From assembly GCA_036320915.1 (NCBI GenBank), contig JAXBDG010000014.1, positions 124,001 to 188,000 of the forward strand: 64,000 nt of DNA. The letters are read 5' to 3'. Shown here piece after piece: positions 10,518-22,116 of this stretch. The notes under the pieces were generated by a model. That model did not search any database, had not been told where the DNA came from, and worked only from the letters and a program-made list of their open reading frames with translations. Source of the DNA: Linnemannia elongata. Its lineage: Eukaryota; Mortierellomycota; Mortierellomycetes; Mortierellales; Mortierellaceae. The position numbers and the translations under genes are program-made. The stretch's first letter is position 1; each line of letters starts with the position of its first letter.

Positions 10518-11339
10518 TCGAGGGATAAGATGGCATGTGTGATAGCATAGCATGTCCTTGAACCACACTTCCACCGCGCCTCCACTATTACTCTGTAGCG
10601 CGCACGCCGCTTTTGTTTGAGGCAAACAATTACACAATCAAAGTGGCAAATTAACTTTTGATTGCCAATAGCTGCAATGCAACAGTCTTTTTCATTTGAT
10701 TTTGCATTGCCACACCATTTAGTGTAGATAGTTTTGCGCCTAGTAACTGTAATACACTCCTTGAACCACCTCGAAACCCTCTTTTCCTTAACATAAGGCA
10801 CTTCCCTCTTATTACCCTCTTTCTCTGGACACTCCCTCCACTGTCTTGCCCAGTCTAGATTCACCACATACTCACACTTACACGTGCCATAACTACGCCC
10901 CTACTGCGCTCAATAGCTTAAGACAGAGACAAGAAAATCTGGGACAAGGACAAGGGTTGGAGCAATGATGATATTTTTTACTAAAGTATAGGTCTATATA
11001 TCCTAAGTTCAACAAACCCTCAGCCTTACATAGCGATTAAAAGGCTACACCACCTTTTTTGGATGATCCCATGAGGAAACGCCACGAAAAATGTGTTTGC
11101 CACCGAAGAAATGTCTTTGATTTCCTCGGGGGGACTTCTCCCATTCTCTTTTCTTGTAACAGCAGCAGAAGAAGTGCAGTGGACAAATGCAGGAGGCAGA
11201 AACAGATGGTGTTTATTATGCAGAGTGATGTGGTATATATACTAGTGTACAGGGGCACAGAGATGGAGAAGCTGTAATGGAGGCGTAGGAATGGTGTCAA
11301 GCAAGAGATAGTCTATAATCTATATTACTAAGTCTGGTG

Positions 11340-11379
<40 letters not shown>

Positions 11380-11806
11380 AGAGAGGTTTAGGGGAGGATG
11401 ATGAGCCAAAATGTTCTTGTTGCCCTTGGGATCGAATTTTGTGACGCCCCTGCCAGATCCTAAAGGCCATCTTGATACATACCAACAGTTGTTGACACAA
11501 TCGCAGCGCAATTGATGAGTCGGAGGCCTTTCCTGTAATCGAGAAATATTCCTGGCTTTGACTATACATTTCAAGTAGGAAATGACAACTACGTCTACCG
11601 TAAGGAAGAGGCCACTCATCACCCTTTGTGGCTATATTTCAATTCAACTTATCCCATCTTTTTACCTGCGACTACAAAAGCCCAGCGAATTAAAAACTTT
11701 TTTTTATTACCTCAGTAGGATGGGACTCAAACACAATTGCTAAAAATGTAATGAAAAAAATGATATAAACCCTTCCCAACCACATAGAAAACAAAACAAA
11801 TATCCC
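10518..11806. other. Intergenic with poly(A) tract
   Basis: No gene was recognised. There is a 35-base A run at 11342-11376 next to a GA run. Minus-strand open frames across it are phenylalanine runs made by the homopolymer and are not genes. Confidence 0.5.
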
Positions 11807-14800
11807 TCACAAAGCACTGTTCGCAGAATTCTCAGAATCATCGACGAAGGTGAGCAGAGGGTACGAAGGTTCAACCATATCCCGATCTAATCGGACTCGC
11901 AAATCATCCAACTCGTCCCTGGACTGAATCAGGAATCCGAGCAGCATGGAGGGGTCCAGTTCTGAGATGTGCATCGTCCTAACTACTGGGCAGTGGAAGC
12001 TCTACATTTTTTTTTTTTTTTTTTTGGTATGTGTAGGATGAGAGATAGAGGGTTAGGGAGTTATTACTAGGAGGAACATCTAGGATACCAATGGTACAGA
12101 GAGAGAGTAAAAAAAACAAAGGATACATACGGGCATGGGGCACGAACCCAGTTCTTCAGGTGTTATGCGCTGCTTCACGAAATGTGGATCATAGTAGAAA
12201 AGCTCATCTCCTACAAAAGTCGACGAAGAGAAGAAAAACCGTGTTTTAGTTGCATGGTCTCGTACTTTCCATCTTCCATGAATGAGAAAAAAAAGGGGGG
12301 CAGGTTAGGCCCAACTTACCTTGAGATGCAACAAAGTAAAGCGACCGATTAGGTCGCCCGCCGGCAATACCCAAGAACTGGGGCATCCGGAAGAGCTGCT
12401 TCAAGTTGGCGATGTACTTCCCCGTGACCTTGTCTAGGCCATAGCGGTTAGGGATTAACAGCAGCACAGGCCTCCAAGCCTGCGTCTGCAATGGTGTAGG
12501 CGTAGGTCTCAGGATGGGGTCTGGGGAAGGTGAAGGAGAGGTTGATGAGGCTGCTGTGGTTGAAAGGTGGGATGTGTGGTGGGATGAGGCGGCTCGGAGA
12601 ACTGCCGAGACGCGGACGGTTCCGTCCATTGGGACTATGACCTTCAATGGGCAATCATAGTGCGACTTCGTAAGGCGCCTAACACGCGAAGAAAAAGAGA
12701 GAGAAAATTAGCATGGCCATCATAGCAACAAGTGCAGAACTAACCATACCATCTAACAGCAAAAAAGGAAAAACATACTTGAGTGCATGGGCGACGGTAG
12801 AGGGTCCAAACCACTCCCCAATCCGCTTATCCAACGCCAACCCTTGCTTCGCAATGCGATGAATACTATACGGTCTATCAGCCTCATCCACAAACCAACT
12901 CACAATCTCCTTGTACCGTCTCCCCTGACGTCGCTGCGTCGGCTGAGGTTGATCGTGGTGATGGACCCTCCACTCGCGACCCATCAACACCTGAACAAAC
13001 GCCTGGGCCAGCAGACTTTGTCCTGTTCGCATCATACAACCCCAACCAGAGTCACAGGTGTAAAAAGAAGGTTCGATCCGTGCCAGGTCCTTGCGGTATG
13101 TGAACCAGAGTCGAGATTGAAAGTCCATCATGAATAAGCTGAGGGTTGCTTGCTCTGGTGTGAGGGTGTTAGTGGTGGATGAGGGGCTAGTTCGGAGGAG
13201 GGCGAGTGAGGCTGTAACTGCGGGTGGGAGGGTGACAGCACCGGGGACGTTGAAAGCATTAGCAAAGTAATCCTCCTCGCTTCCGAATTCGCCATAGTCG
13301 CGGCGCATCATGGCTTCGTTGAACTGAGGTGGCAACTTGGGGGATCGAAGACTGAAACTGGATGAGGACACAAGTGGTAGGGCCGATTTGGCCGAAGCCA
13401 AAGATAACGAGAGAGATCTCCATGAGCGACGAATGGCTGATCCTGAGGAACCATTGCTACTAGTCGAAGGTGTCGCGGGAAGAAGTGAAGGTGACGATGC
13501 TGATGGCACGGAAGGGATGGAAGAGGTGGCCGTCCTGGGTCGTCCTTTAGAGGGCGTCGACGTAGAGGGAAGCATACTGCTGTGCCGCCTACTACTGTTA
13601 CCATTCGAGTGGCTCGTGCGGGAATCATTCTCCGAAATTGATGGTGATCCCTGAGTGGTTGGGTATTGCTGTTGCTGGTCCGTGCACTGCTGATCCGTGG
13701 GTCTCTGCATCACCATCTGACTGGTCTTGCGCCTCCTCTCCCTCTTGGGTCCTGCCGCCGCATCAGGTGCCTCCAGCTCTTTTGAAGGCAGCGATGATGA
13801 CGATAGTGGTGGTGTAGGTGTCTTTCTTGTCTCCAGATTTTGCGCCTCAGATGTAGGATGCACGGACCGGCGTTCGGGTATAGATTCCAAGGCTGAGGAG
13901 GAACCGGAAGTAGGTTGTCGTCCTACAAGTTCGGGTGGGTATTCGACATTGGCAAAGTCATCATCCTCCAGAGATTCCGGATCCATGAAGATTGATGACT
14001 GAGGTGATACTTTTGCCGAGGTGCTAGGGAAAGTTGTGCTTGCTGATTGTTGAGTTTTAGCGCTGGAGGGGCGGACCAAGTTCTTGAGGGCTGACACACT
14101 GTTGCTGGTAGGAAGGGTGGGCAGCGGTGGAGCAGAATTCTTGGAGTCAGAGGAAGAAGAGTCCCACGAAAAGAGTCCTGAAATGGTCATCCTGCGTTTT
14201 CCTGGCTTGCGAGAGCTGGGAGGAGTTGAATCGGTCTTTGTGGAGTCAGTCTTCTCTACGTCTCCTTTGCCAACATCTGGAGATGAGCGACCTTGCCGTG
14301 CTGCCTCCTTGGCCGCAGAACTCTCAGAACTCAGACTCAGCTTAGAAAACCTCGAGCCTAACTTTGAGGACCGCTTTGTATTGGGTGACGCTGCGGGTGA
14401 TGGCAAGGGGTTTGTTCCTGCACCGTGTTGGTCGAACGTGCTTCCTGCTGGTGTTGCTGCTGCGTCCGGAACCTTCTCGGCCGTTGTAGCTCGTGGATGC
14501 GAATGTGATTGCGCTTCATGAGACGAAATGGAAGATGTTGCAGGTGAACGGTCTGGGGTTGTTGTCGCAAATTTGGTCAGAGACATGGATCGGTGGGGTT
14601 GAAGTCGTTCCGAGGGTGTAGTGTCACCGTTGGCCAGAGTCGAAGCTTGCATGGCTGTTGTTACCAACACATTGTCCTCTGTTGCTGTATGGTCGTGGCG
14701 ATCCTCCTTTTCTTCTTTGACAGGTTCCTGGACGACAGGAGTTACAATATTAGTGTTGTTGTTGTCGAGTTGTAGTTGTAGACTGTAGCAGATGCCGAGC

Positions 14801-16613
14801 ATCCAGATGTCCTCTGGCTGAAAGGCGGTCTTGATCCTTGTTCGCTCATCCCGTGCAATGTACTGCACCACCCTTGAGTTGTACAGCCAATACCTATTGT
14901 ATATATCGGAGTACGAAGGAGCGTAGTATTAGATAGACGTTCATGAGTACATTAGCACTGCGTGGCTGTCCCTGAAATTTTAAATACATTTCGCCCCCAA
15001 AATAAAAGTGCACACGTGCACATGCTCGTGTGTTTGTTTGTATGTATGTATGTGTGTATATATACAGCACCATCAAAAAAAAGATATGCATATGCCTCGT
15101 AATAAACTTACCCCATCTTTGAAAAGAATTGAGATGTCGCCTGCATGAGATGTTCTCCTGCATCTGGCTCCACTGGTCCAACACTTCCTCTTCGTCCACC
15201 ATGCGACTTTTTCTTATCCTTGATGCCAATGGGCTTTTCCTCATCAAAATCGTCGTCCTCTGCCTCCTCTTGCTCTTCCTCCTCCTGCTCCTCAAGCTCA
15301 TCCTCGGTCATGTCCCACTCGTCTCGGTCCTTCTGATGCTCATTCTCATGTGAACCAATCGAAGACTCCACGCTGTCGTTTTTGTGGACTCCAGCAACCA
15401 ATCTCTGTCTGTTTCCATCTCCTGCATAACCGTTGCTGCCGAGACTCCTAGGCTCTATGCCTTGCCATCGCGGAGTCATCACCGTTGTCTCGATGAAATT
15501 GCCACCATTACTAACACCAGCTGCACCTTCCTTCTCCTGAACAAACAAGTAGAAAAAGTCGGAGTAGATGGCCCCCTCGGTGCTTTGAAGCTTCAACTCC
15601 AATACCATTGGTCCTTCTTGGCTGACAGCATCCAAGCCTAAAGTCTGCGTCTCGTAGATGTAGAGTGGTGCTGAAACATCGTGCCCGTTCGAGTCTGGGT
15701 GGAAGCTGAGTGCGTTGGGTACAAAGGAGCCCATGAGCTCCTTTTGGTTGAACAACATCCTGTTCCTGTTCCTCGCCGACTCGACACACCATAATTGCAA
15801 GGTCGGAGGCAACGACCACCGTTTTGAGTTTCGGGATCCAGATCCAAACTTTTGCTGCTGTTGACCATCCTTCTTTTCTCCTTCCTCGACGGTGAAAAAG
15901 ATGACGACCGAGAAAGAGTTTGTGCTAGGCGAGATCTTTGTCGCTGTGGTTGTGGTCGGTGTCTCTTCGGGAGCTAGTGTTTCAAAGCGGAAGCGGTCCA
16001 AGCGATGATCCCCCTCTTCCCCCTCTCCTTTCAAATGAGTCTTCCTCAACACCTGCCAGATTTTAACAAAGGGCCCGCCCTTCTTGTTGGTGGTCCGTGG
16101 TGGCGAGAGGGCGGCTGGTTCATGTCGCTGCTGGGTGATGACTGGGTGTTGAGCATAGAGTGAAGCCCAAAACTCGAGGTCGTCTCTAGAGTTTGGCGGT
16201 GCAGACTTGATGGACTGCCGGTTAGAAGATGAAGGTTTGAAGGTAGGTGCTGCTGTTGAAGTTGGTGAGGGAGCAGAGACAGGAGCGGGACGTAAGGTTT
16301 TGGACAGTTGGACCTTTGTGCGAGTTGGTTTTGTCGTTGTCGGCTTTGATCCTGTTCCTGCTGTGGGAGATGTGGTGGTGGCAAGATAAGAAGTAGACGA
16401 TCTTGCTGAGGGTATCATAGAGGAAGAGGAAGAAGAGGAGACAGCGACGGTTGAAGCGTGCACGCGTTCGGCTGTTTGTTGGGAGACGGTTGCATCTTGA
16501 GGGTAGTAACCCTCGGGCCAAGTGGGAGGCGTGTCCATGGTATGTGTATGATGACTCTTGCTCCTGTTGCGAGAGGGCCGGGTATCTTGTTGAGCGTATT
16601 TCACCTGATCCAT
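11807..16613 (-). CDS. ATG4: ATG4 cysteine protease (peptidase C54) with long N-terminal extension
   Basis: Cytosolic protease that processes ATG8 and removes it from lipid during autophagy. Exons on the minus strand are 16613-15112, 14893-12779, 12678-12320, 12210-12131 and 12001-11807. They sum to 4251 nt, 1416 residues. The peptidase parts are clear: NSRVVQYIARDERTR at the domain start, then LWFTYRKDL, catalytic Cys in DSGWGCMMRTGQSLLAQA, YSIHRIAKQG, IGEWFGPSTVAHALK, MDGTV, WRPVLLLIPNRYGLDKV, the catalytic Asp/His in YYDPHFVKQ, and LDPSMLLGFLI near the end. Family members are usually 350-500 residues. Here a Ser/Thr-rich stretch of about 530 residues interrupts the domain before the catalytic Cys, and exon 1 adds 500 residues of unrecognised, low-complexity and acidic sequence. 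Exon 1 joins in phase (FFSKMG-YWLYNSRVV), but a separate upstream gene remains possible. Confidence 0.85.
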
Positions 16614-18843
16614 TAGAAAGTGATGTTGTTGTTATTAAGGTGAAAGAGAAGAAAAGGAAGGGAGAAAGGGAGGAGAGGTATATACCTCCCGAAGGGGAGA
16701 CGGGTGTCTGGGAAGTAGTAAAAGAAGAGCGAGAGGGCTGGGCTGGGTGGTCCAAGAGCAGAAGGTATAAGAGAAGCAGAGAAGGAAGTAAGGGTGCACA
16801 AGAGCGGTACAAACGCAGGAAAACAAACAAAAGAAAAAGAAAAAGAAAAAGAAAAAAAGTCGATTGCTGTCTCGAATAACTGATTAGGGAGAAGGAGAGA
16901 CGGAATGAGTGGTTGTGATGCAAAAGAGAGAACGTGAGTGGATGACAAAGGAATGGAGAAAAAGGAAGAAGAGAGGAGACGGTGGTGTGGATGAGAGTGT
17001 GAGAGAGAAAAGAAGCAAAAGAGGAATGGAATGGAAAAGGGGGGGGGTGAAAGGGAATCGGTCAACAGAAAGAGTCAGGAGGAAGAGAAAAAGAAGAATG
17101 AGCGAGAGAAGGGAAAAGAGCGTGAGTGGGTGAGAGGAGAGTGAGCGAGGGAGCAATTGAATCATCACCATCATACCCACTAGGCCCCTTTCTTTTCTTC
17201 TGCCCCGGACAAGAAGGCAAAGAAGTATATATATATGTGTGTATGTGTGATGAATGATCATGAAGGAACAGAATAGACCAGACAGGCAGTAATACTCTAA
17301 TAGCAATAATAGCGCACGATACTCTCCTATTTGCACACGGTGCAGCATAACCGCGTGCTTGTCCCGACCGTTGTATTTGCGTTTTGGTGTCGTTATCTCT
17401 CTCTTCCCTTCTCCCCCTCCCTTTCCTTGCCTTCCTCATTCAGTTCCCGATACCCATTGGACCCCCATTGATTAACTGATTCACATCATTGATCAAACAC
17501 TCTAAAAAAACGAGAGACAGGCCGTTAGTTGCTGAAAAGTTTGATCGTCTCTCCCTCCTGTCTCAGTTTCACTCTCTTTGTTTAATCAACTGATCAACTG
17601 ATCAACTCTCAGAGGACATGCAAGAACTACCTATCCTATGTCCGCATCTATGCTATGCTCGTTGTCCGTTGACTACATACATCTGCGGTGTGCCGCTGTA
17701 CTGGTGAAACAATGACAAAGAAAGAAAAGAGCTGCTTAGCCTGCTTGTCACACGTTATTGTTCCCATGTAGCTACTTCCTAATAAACTGAACTCACGCTG
17801 TGTTTCTTATGCCTGGTGCGCTTGGCCCATGCACCCGTACACAAACCCATTCACACACACACACACGCAGTCGACTCTTGAGGGAAATTGGAAACAAATT
17901 CAAGGTTGGGATGGGGGGATCCCGTCTCAACGACAACTTTTTTTTTTTTTTTTTGGTTTCGAGTCCCGACAAGCACGAGCACATGAAGACGGATGTTGCC
18001 TTTCCTTCTTTTCTTCTTCATGTCCCTCGTCCCATCTCCCTCTCCTTCACTAACAAAACACACATGCTGTGCTCAGATTTTTAACCATTTCACCTCTATT
18101 TAATACCAACCGGCGAACGGAGCAAGCGATAAACAAACAAAACAAAAGGACAGGGTAACGGACGTTCTTCCCTTTCCAGTCTTTATTTTCCCGCTCGAGG
18201 GACACAAACAAACCAAAACAAGGGTGTACGACCATGGCACATAAATCACAACATCCTACACTGTGTTCCCTCGAAATAATTCAAAAAGTTGCTCTGTACA
18301 GTACACACACTGGGACAAGACTAAAAAAGGGAGAGGGGCCACATTCCAACTCTTCCAATTGAATTTCCCTCAATCGCTTTGCCTTTTTTTCATCTTCTCC
18401 CCCCATCCCCCTTTCTCTTCCACCCCCCTATCCCACCACTGGTCTGTGGGGTGGCTTTCATCTCCACTCACTCATCCAAACGGATAACCCACAAGAGGGA
18501 GAGATAGGAGAGAAAATGAAAAAGAGAAAAAAAAACTACCATGGGAAGTCAATGCGCTGCGGATACAGAAAACTAGCATGTGAAAGTAGACAGATAAACA
18601 AGAATGAGACGGGAAGAAACAAAGATATGAAAGAAGGGAAATAAAAAAAAAACTGTCCGAGAGAAGGATAGAGAGATGGACATTGATGGTCTGGACCCAT
18701 TACAAAACCTGTAGCAAACATAAACAACGAAGTAACACTACCATCATATTTTGTGTTGTTGTGGCACGACGTGTTTAATATGCATGTAATAGGAATGAAC
18801 GAAAAAAATATGCTGGGTAAGATGCAAATGAGGGAGAAGATAT
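16614..18843. other. Intergenic: purine-rich ATG4 leader and flanks
   Basis: From 16614 to about 17140 the plus strand is almost pure A/G, so the ATG4 transcript has a long C/T-rich leader. A short tandem TGATCAAC repeat lies at about 17585-17608, a CA run at 17852-17868 and a T run at 17938-17954. No gene was recognised; long open frames here are low-complexity shadows. Confidence 0.5.
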
Positions 18844-20150
18844 CTATCCGCGACGAAGACGCGATGCGAGTCCATCGACAACGATCGCGTTGGCATCACT
18901 CATATCTGCGGGCTTCTTGAACGTCTTGGGGGGAGCCTTCTGGACCACTGGTGGGTTGGCAGCAGCATATGATGACTTCGCCTCCTTTGCTGGTGCGATG
19001 TGCTTCTCATGGACCTTGCGCTAATTATAGTCAATTGACAATAGGTAACGATGTTAGCCATCAGTGAAACGACTCTCTGTCGATAAACTAGATACGGAAA
19101 GGATAAAAAATCCTGCCGGTGGACTTACGCGCTCCTCGTTCAAGGCTTCGTTCTTGTCTGCAATCTTCTTTTTCCTGGCAACACTCTTGTTTCCTCCACC
19201 TCCTGCGGTCAGTTCCACGTTGATGGCTCTCTTATTGAACAGCGTCTTGTGGAAATACAATGCTTTCTAAAGTGTTCAAGAGAAAAGATTGTTAGGACTG
19301 GGTTGTGTTGCATTACTTCCAAGTAGGAGCAAGGAGCGGGCACGTCTAAACATAGCCCGAAGTGCAGGTAACATAACCTATTTGTGCAGGCCGCCGAAAT
19401 ATAACCCATGATCACGTACCTGCATGGCTTCTGTCTCGGGGAACTCCATAAATGCGAATCCCTTGCCCTTTCCTGTTGCCTTATCAGTCTGGATTCTTAC
19501 AGACGAAATCTTGCCTACAAGGACAAAAACACATTAACGGAAGGACTGGTTAGCGAAAAGGAGTTCCTATAATGATTTCTAGCAGGTTGATGGCATCTCC
19601 TGATAAACCAACAGTCCGTCCAGAACACATACCACAGCTCTCAAAGTGCTTCTCCAATTGCTCCTTGGTGATGTTGTAGGGAAGGTTGCCTATACGTCAA
19701 GAATAATACCAACGCGAGATTCAGTTAGTAACACTGTCATGCTCACGACCACGTCCGACAGCCAGCTCAATTGATCCAGCAATATCCCGAAAAGAGTTCC
19801 TTACCGACAAAGACAATAAACTTTTGGTTTTTGGGTGCAGCCTTAACAACAGCAGTCTCACCCTCCTTGGCCTCCGCTGCTCCCTCTGCTCCAGCAGCAG
19901 GCGCCTCCTCCTTGGCACCTTTGCCTCTTCTACGCTTCTTCCTGCCGTCGGCTGTTGCGCCGTCCTCGGACTCCTTCGGTGCGTCCTTGCTCTTCTCCTT
20001 CTTCTCCTTCTTCTTTTCCTCCTTGGCGTCGTCGTTGGTGTTGTTATTATCGTCCTCGGGGACGTCGGGGATAGAGTCGTCCAGTTTTCTCTTCTTGTTC
20101 CTGAACTCGTTCGCCTTCTTTTGCTTCTTGTTGAGTTTCTCGACGGCCAT
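18844..20150 (-). CDS. Nop6-like RRM protein (nucleolar, ribosome biogenesis)
   Basis: Five exons on the minus strand: 20150-19805, 19689-19633, 19514-19420, 19266-19129 and 19020-18844; 813 nt, 270 residues, all phases consistent. Residues 1-105 are lysine/glutamate-rich and charged. One RRM follows: RNP2 in FIVFVGNLPYNIT, then LEKHF and KISSVRI, and RNP1 as GKGKGFAFMEF. The signature INVELTAGGGGNKS followed by ARKKKIADKNEALNEER is the feature that ties it to yeast Nop6, a nucleolar protein aiding 40S subunit assembly (established for yeast). The tail is basic and ends LASRLRRG. The role here is inferred from that similarity. It is a well-formed gene with strong splice sites. Confidence 0.88.
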
Positions 20151-20689
20151 TATGTGTGGATATATGTGTTAAAAGAATACGGTGTGTTTGGTCCTAGGGT
20201 TGGTTTTAGTGTGGTGGTCGGCGATGCGGTGGTCGAGAGGGTGATGAATGCAGAGGAGGGGGGAAAGGAGGGAGGAGTATGTGCACCTCTGTCAAGGGCA
20301 CCTTGCTTCAAGGTTCACAAAAAAAAAAAAAAAAAAAAAAGGTGGCTTATATCTGTGATGATCGTGACTGCCTTCGATCTTGTCAGTTTCATTGAGTAAA
20401 ACGAAACGCCCAATACGCCAAAAATGAACAAACGTACAAAAACCTGCCCTATTCACTTTTATTCTCTCGTCCTCACATCACTCCAATGCTTGATTCCTCT
20501 CCCCTTCAGTGCCTTTGAAGCCTAAATACCCAAAGAAAATAAAACTACCACGGTGACCTCATCTCTGCAGAGCGGAGTTACACAGGGGGACCATGGAACA
20601 GAGTCGGGCAGTCCCACAGGTCTATGCATAGCTGGCCTTAACCCCGTCTCAGAACTGGTCGTAACAGCAACCAACAACCCAACAACTGG
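20151..20689. other. Intergenic
   Basis: Contains a 21-base A run (20320-20340) and pyrimidine/purine patches upstream of the Nop6-like start codon. No gene was recognised. Confidence 0.4.
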
Positions 20690-20890
20690 CAGGTTTGCGA
20701 ACGCGTACCATGACCCAAACCTTCAACAGATCTATTTGGAGTGGACGCTCGTGAGTGGGCTCGATCTACTTGTTCCGATACGATTGATGCGGGTGTTGGG
20801 TCGGAGAATATGGAGTATCGGATGGATATGGGAGTGTTGAAGTGGATGCAGCGGCAATGGCCAAGGATGTTTAAGGTCGAAGACGGGTAG
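20690..20890 (+). pseudogene. F-box/LRR protein relic, C-terminal end
   Basis: The plus strand reads YHDPNLQQIYLEWTLVSGL in one frame. After a one-base shift it reads SENMEYRMDMGVLKWMQRQW and PRMFKVEDG, then TAG at 20888. The ending (W-M/I-x-x-x-W-P-K/R-L/M) resembles the C-termini of the large F-box/LRR family in Mortierella. The frameshift and absence of an N-terminal part mark it as debris. Family assignment rests on recalled resemblance and is tentative. Confidence 0.45.
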
Positions 20891-21192
20891 CAGCGGCGGT
20901 TGTCTTATAATAATTCGCCGCTTGTACTTGCGAGGCAGGCGTGAGTGAACCGCGTTACGCGGGAGGATGCGCGTCGTTCCCGTGGTATGTGTTTTAGCCT
21001 ACATAAAGAGTATTATTTTTGGTTGGAATACAAGATGGAGTTTAATAATTGCAAAGGTAATTGTCTTGTTTGCGTTCGGTACAACCAAATGGCGGGCCGC
21101 TCTTGCTTCAATAACTTATTCTGGGGCGACCAACGAACAGTACCAAACCGCCTCTGTTGTTCAGAAACAAACTTGATCGTCCTCAGACGCGG

Positions 21193-22116
21193 CTAGTTCC
21201 ATAAGATCCACTTCACCTTGGCCTCGCCTACCACTGCCTTCGTCTCTTGGTTCCTCAATAGGAAGGAACCCAAGAGGGTGCGGAAATTCTTGAGTTTGAC
21301 GAGGGATTGGAGGAATCCTTGGCGGTTGGTGGTCTCTCGTTACGGAGGGTGAGCATACAGGCCACGGTTGTTTCTGAGTAAGGCTTGCTGGCCATTCTGA
21401 TGAGGCTGGCTGACATCAATTATAGGATTTTGAGGTCTTCTAAGACGCCGAATTGGGTGTAGAGTTTGTCGGGCACTTTGTATTCGTTTTTATATCCGCC
21501 GCTCAAGTGCATAATGAGTCGTAGTTCCCGGATACGAATACAAATTTTAGGGCTATTCAGTCGCAACCTCCACGGTCAGACATGACTTCATGGTATTGGA
21601 GCTCGTAAAGGCGAGGGACTTAAGAGCGGTGCTGCTTGTGAGGTTAAGTTTAACTGACTCACTGTGGATCCAGCTAATGTCCGCCTAGGAGATGGCGACA
21701 AGCGAGGCAGAGTGTCTCCACAAAGAGAGTATATAAGATGCAGGCTTGTCCGGCTTGTCGGATGATGTATCCTCAAAATAGATGAAAATCGAGAGATTTG
21801 AGCTTTCCTTTTGGAGTCGTGTTCATGATACTCATGACCGTCTCGCCTCTACAGTTACTGCTGGGGTGTGTCGAGAGATCGGAGAGCGTCAAAGGATGGT
21901 GATAAATGGGGTCGTAGTGGGTGTAGAGCATTTCGACGCAGTGGTCGGCGTCAAGGTCGACGTCACGCTAAAAGAAGGGTCCGGCTACTTCACGAAGGAA
22001 CTTGTTGGTCTGAAAGAGCATAAAGACTTGTTTGGTTGTGAGGGTGAGCAAATTACGGAGACGAGTTCTACGATGTCGAGGAGCCTGATGAGAGCATGGG
22101 GTGGTGGTGATGGCAT
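21193..22116 (-). pseudogene. Decayed F-box/LRR-type gene
   Basis: On the minus strand an ATG (22116-22114) opens MPSPPPHALIRLLDIVELVS. After a frameshift there is a long protein-like frame (KFLREVAGPFF, TAG, RDVDLDADHCVEMLYTHYDP, LTLSDLSTHP, KGKLKSLDFHLF). Further down come HLSGGYKNEYKVPDKLYTQF and, last, QGFLQSLVKLKNFRTLLGSF with EAKVKWILWN ending at TAG (21195-21193). At least three stops and several frameshifts interrupt it. The order (helical head, DLDADHC segment, leucine-rich middle, K-W-I tail) fits an F-box/LRR protein. It is tail to tail with the relic at 20690-20890. Confidence 0.5.

Noticed and set aside
11297..11622. Minus-strand frames with long phenylalanine runs
   Set aside because: Created by the A35 run at 11342-11376; composition is not protein-like.
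13337..14521. Plus-strand frames of 90-145 codons across the ATG4 region
   Set aside because: Shadows of the Ser/Thr-rich ATG4 insertion; minus-strand splicing and motifs are decisive.
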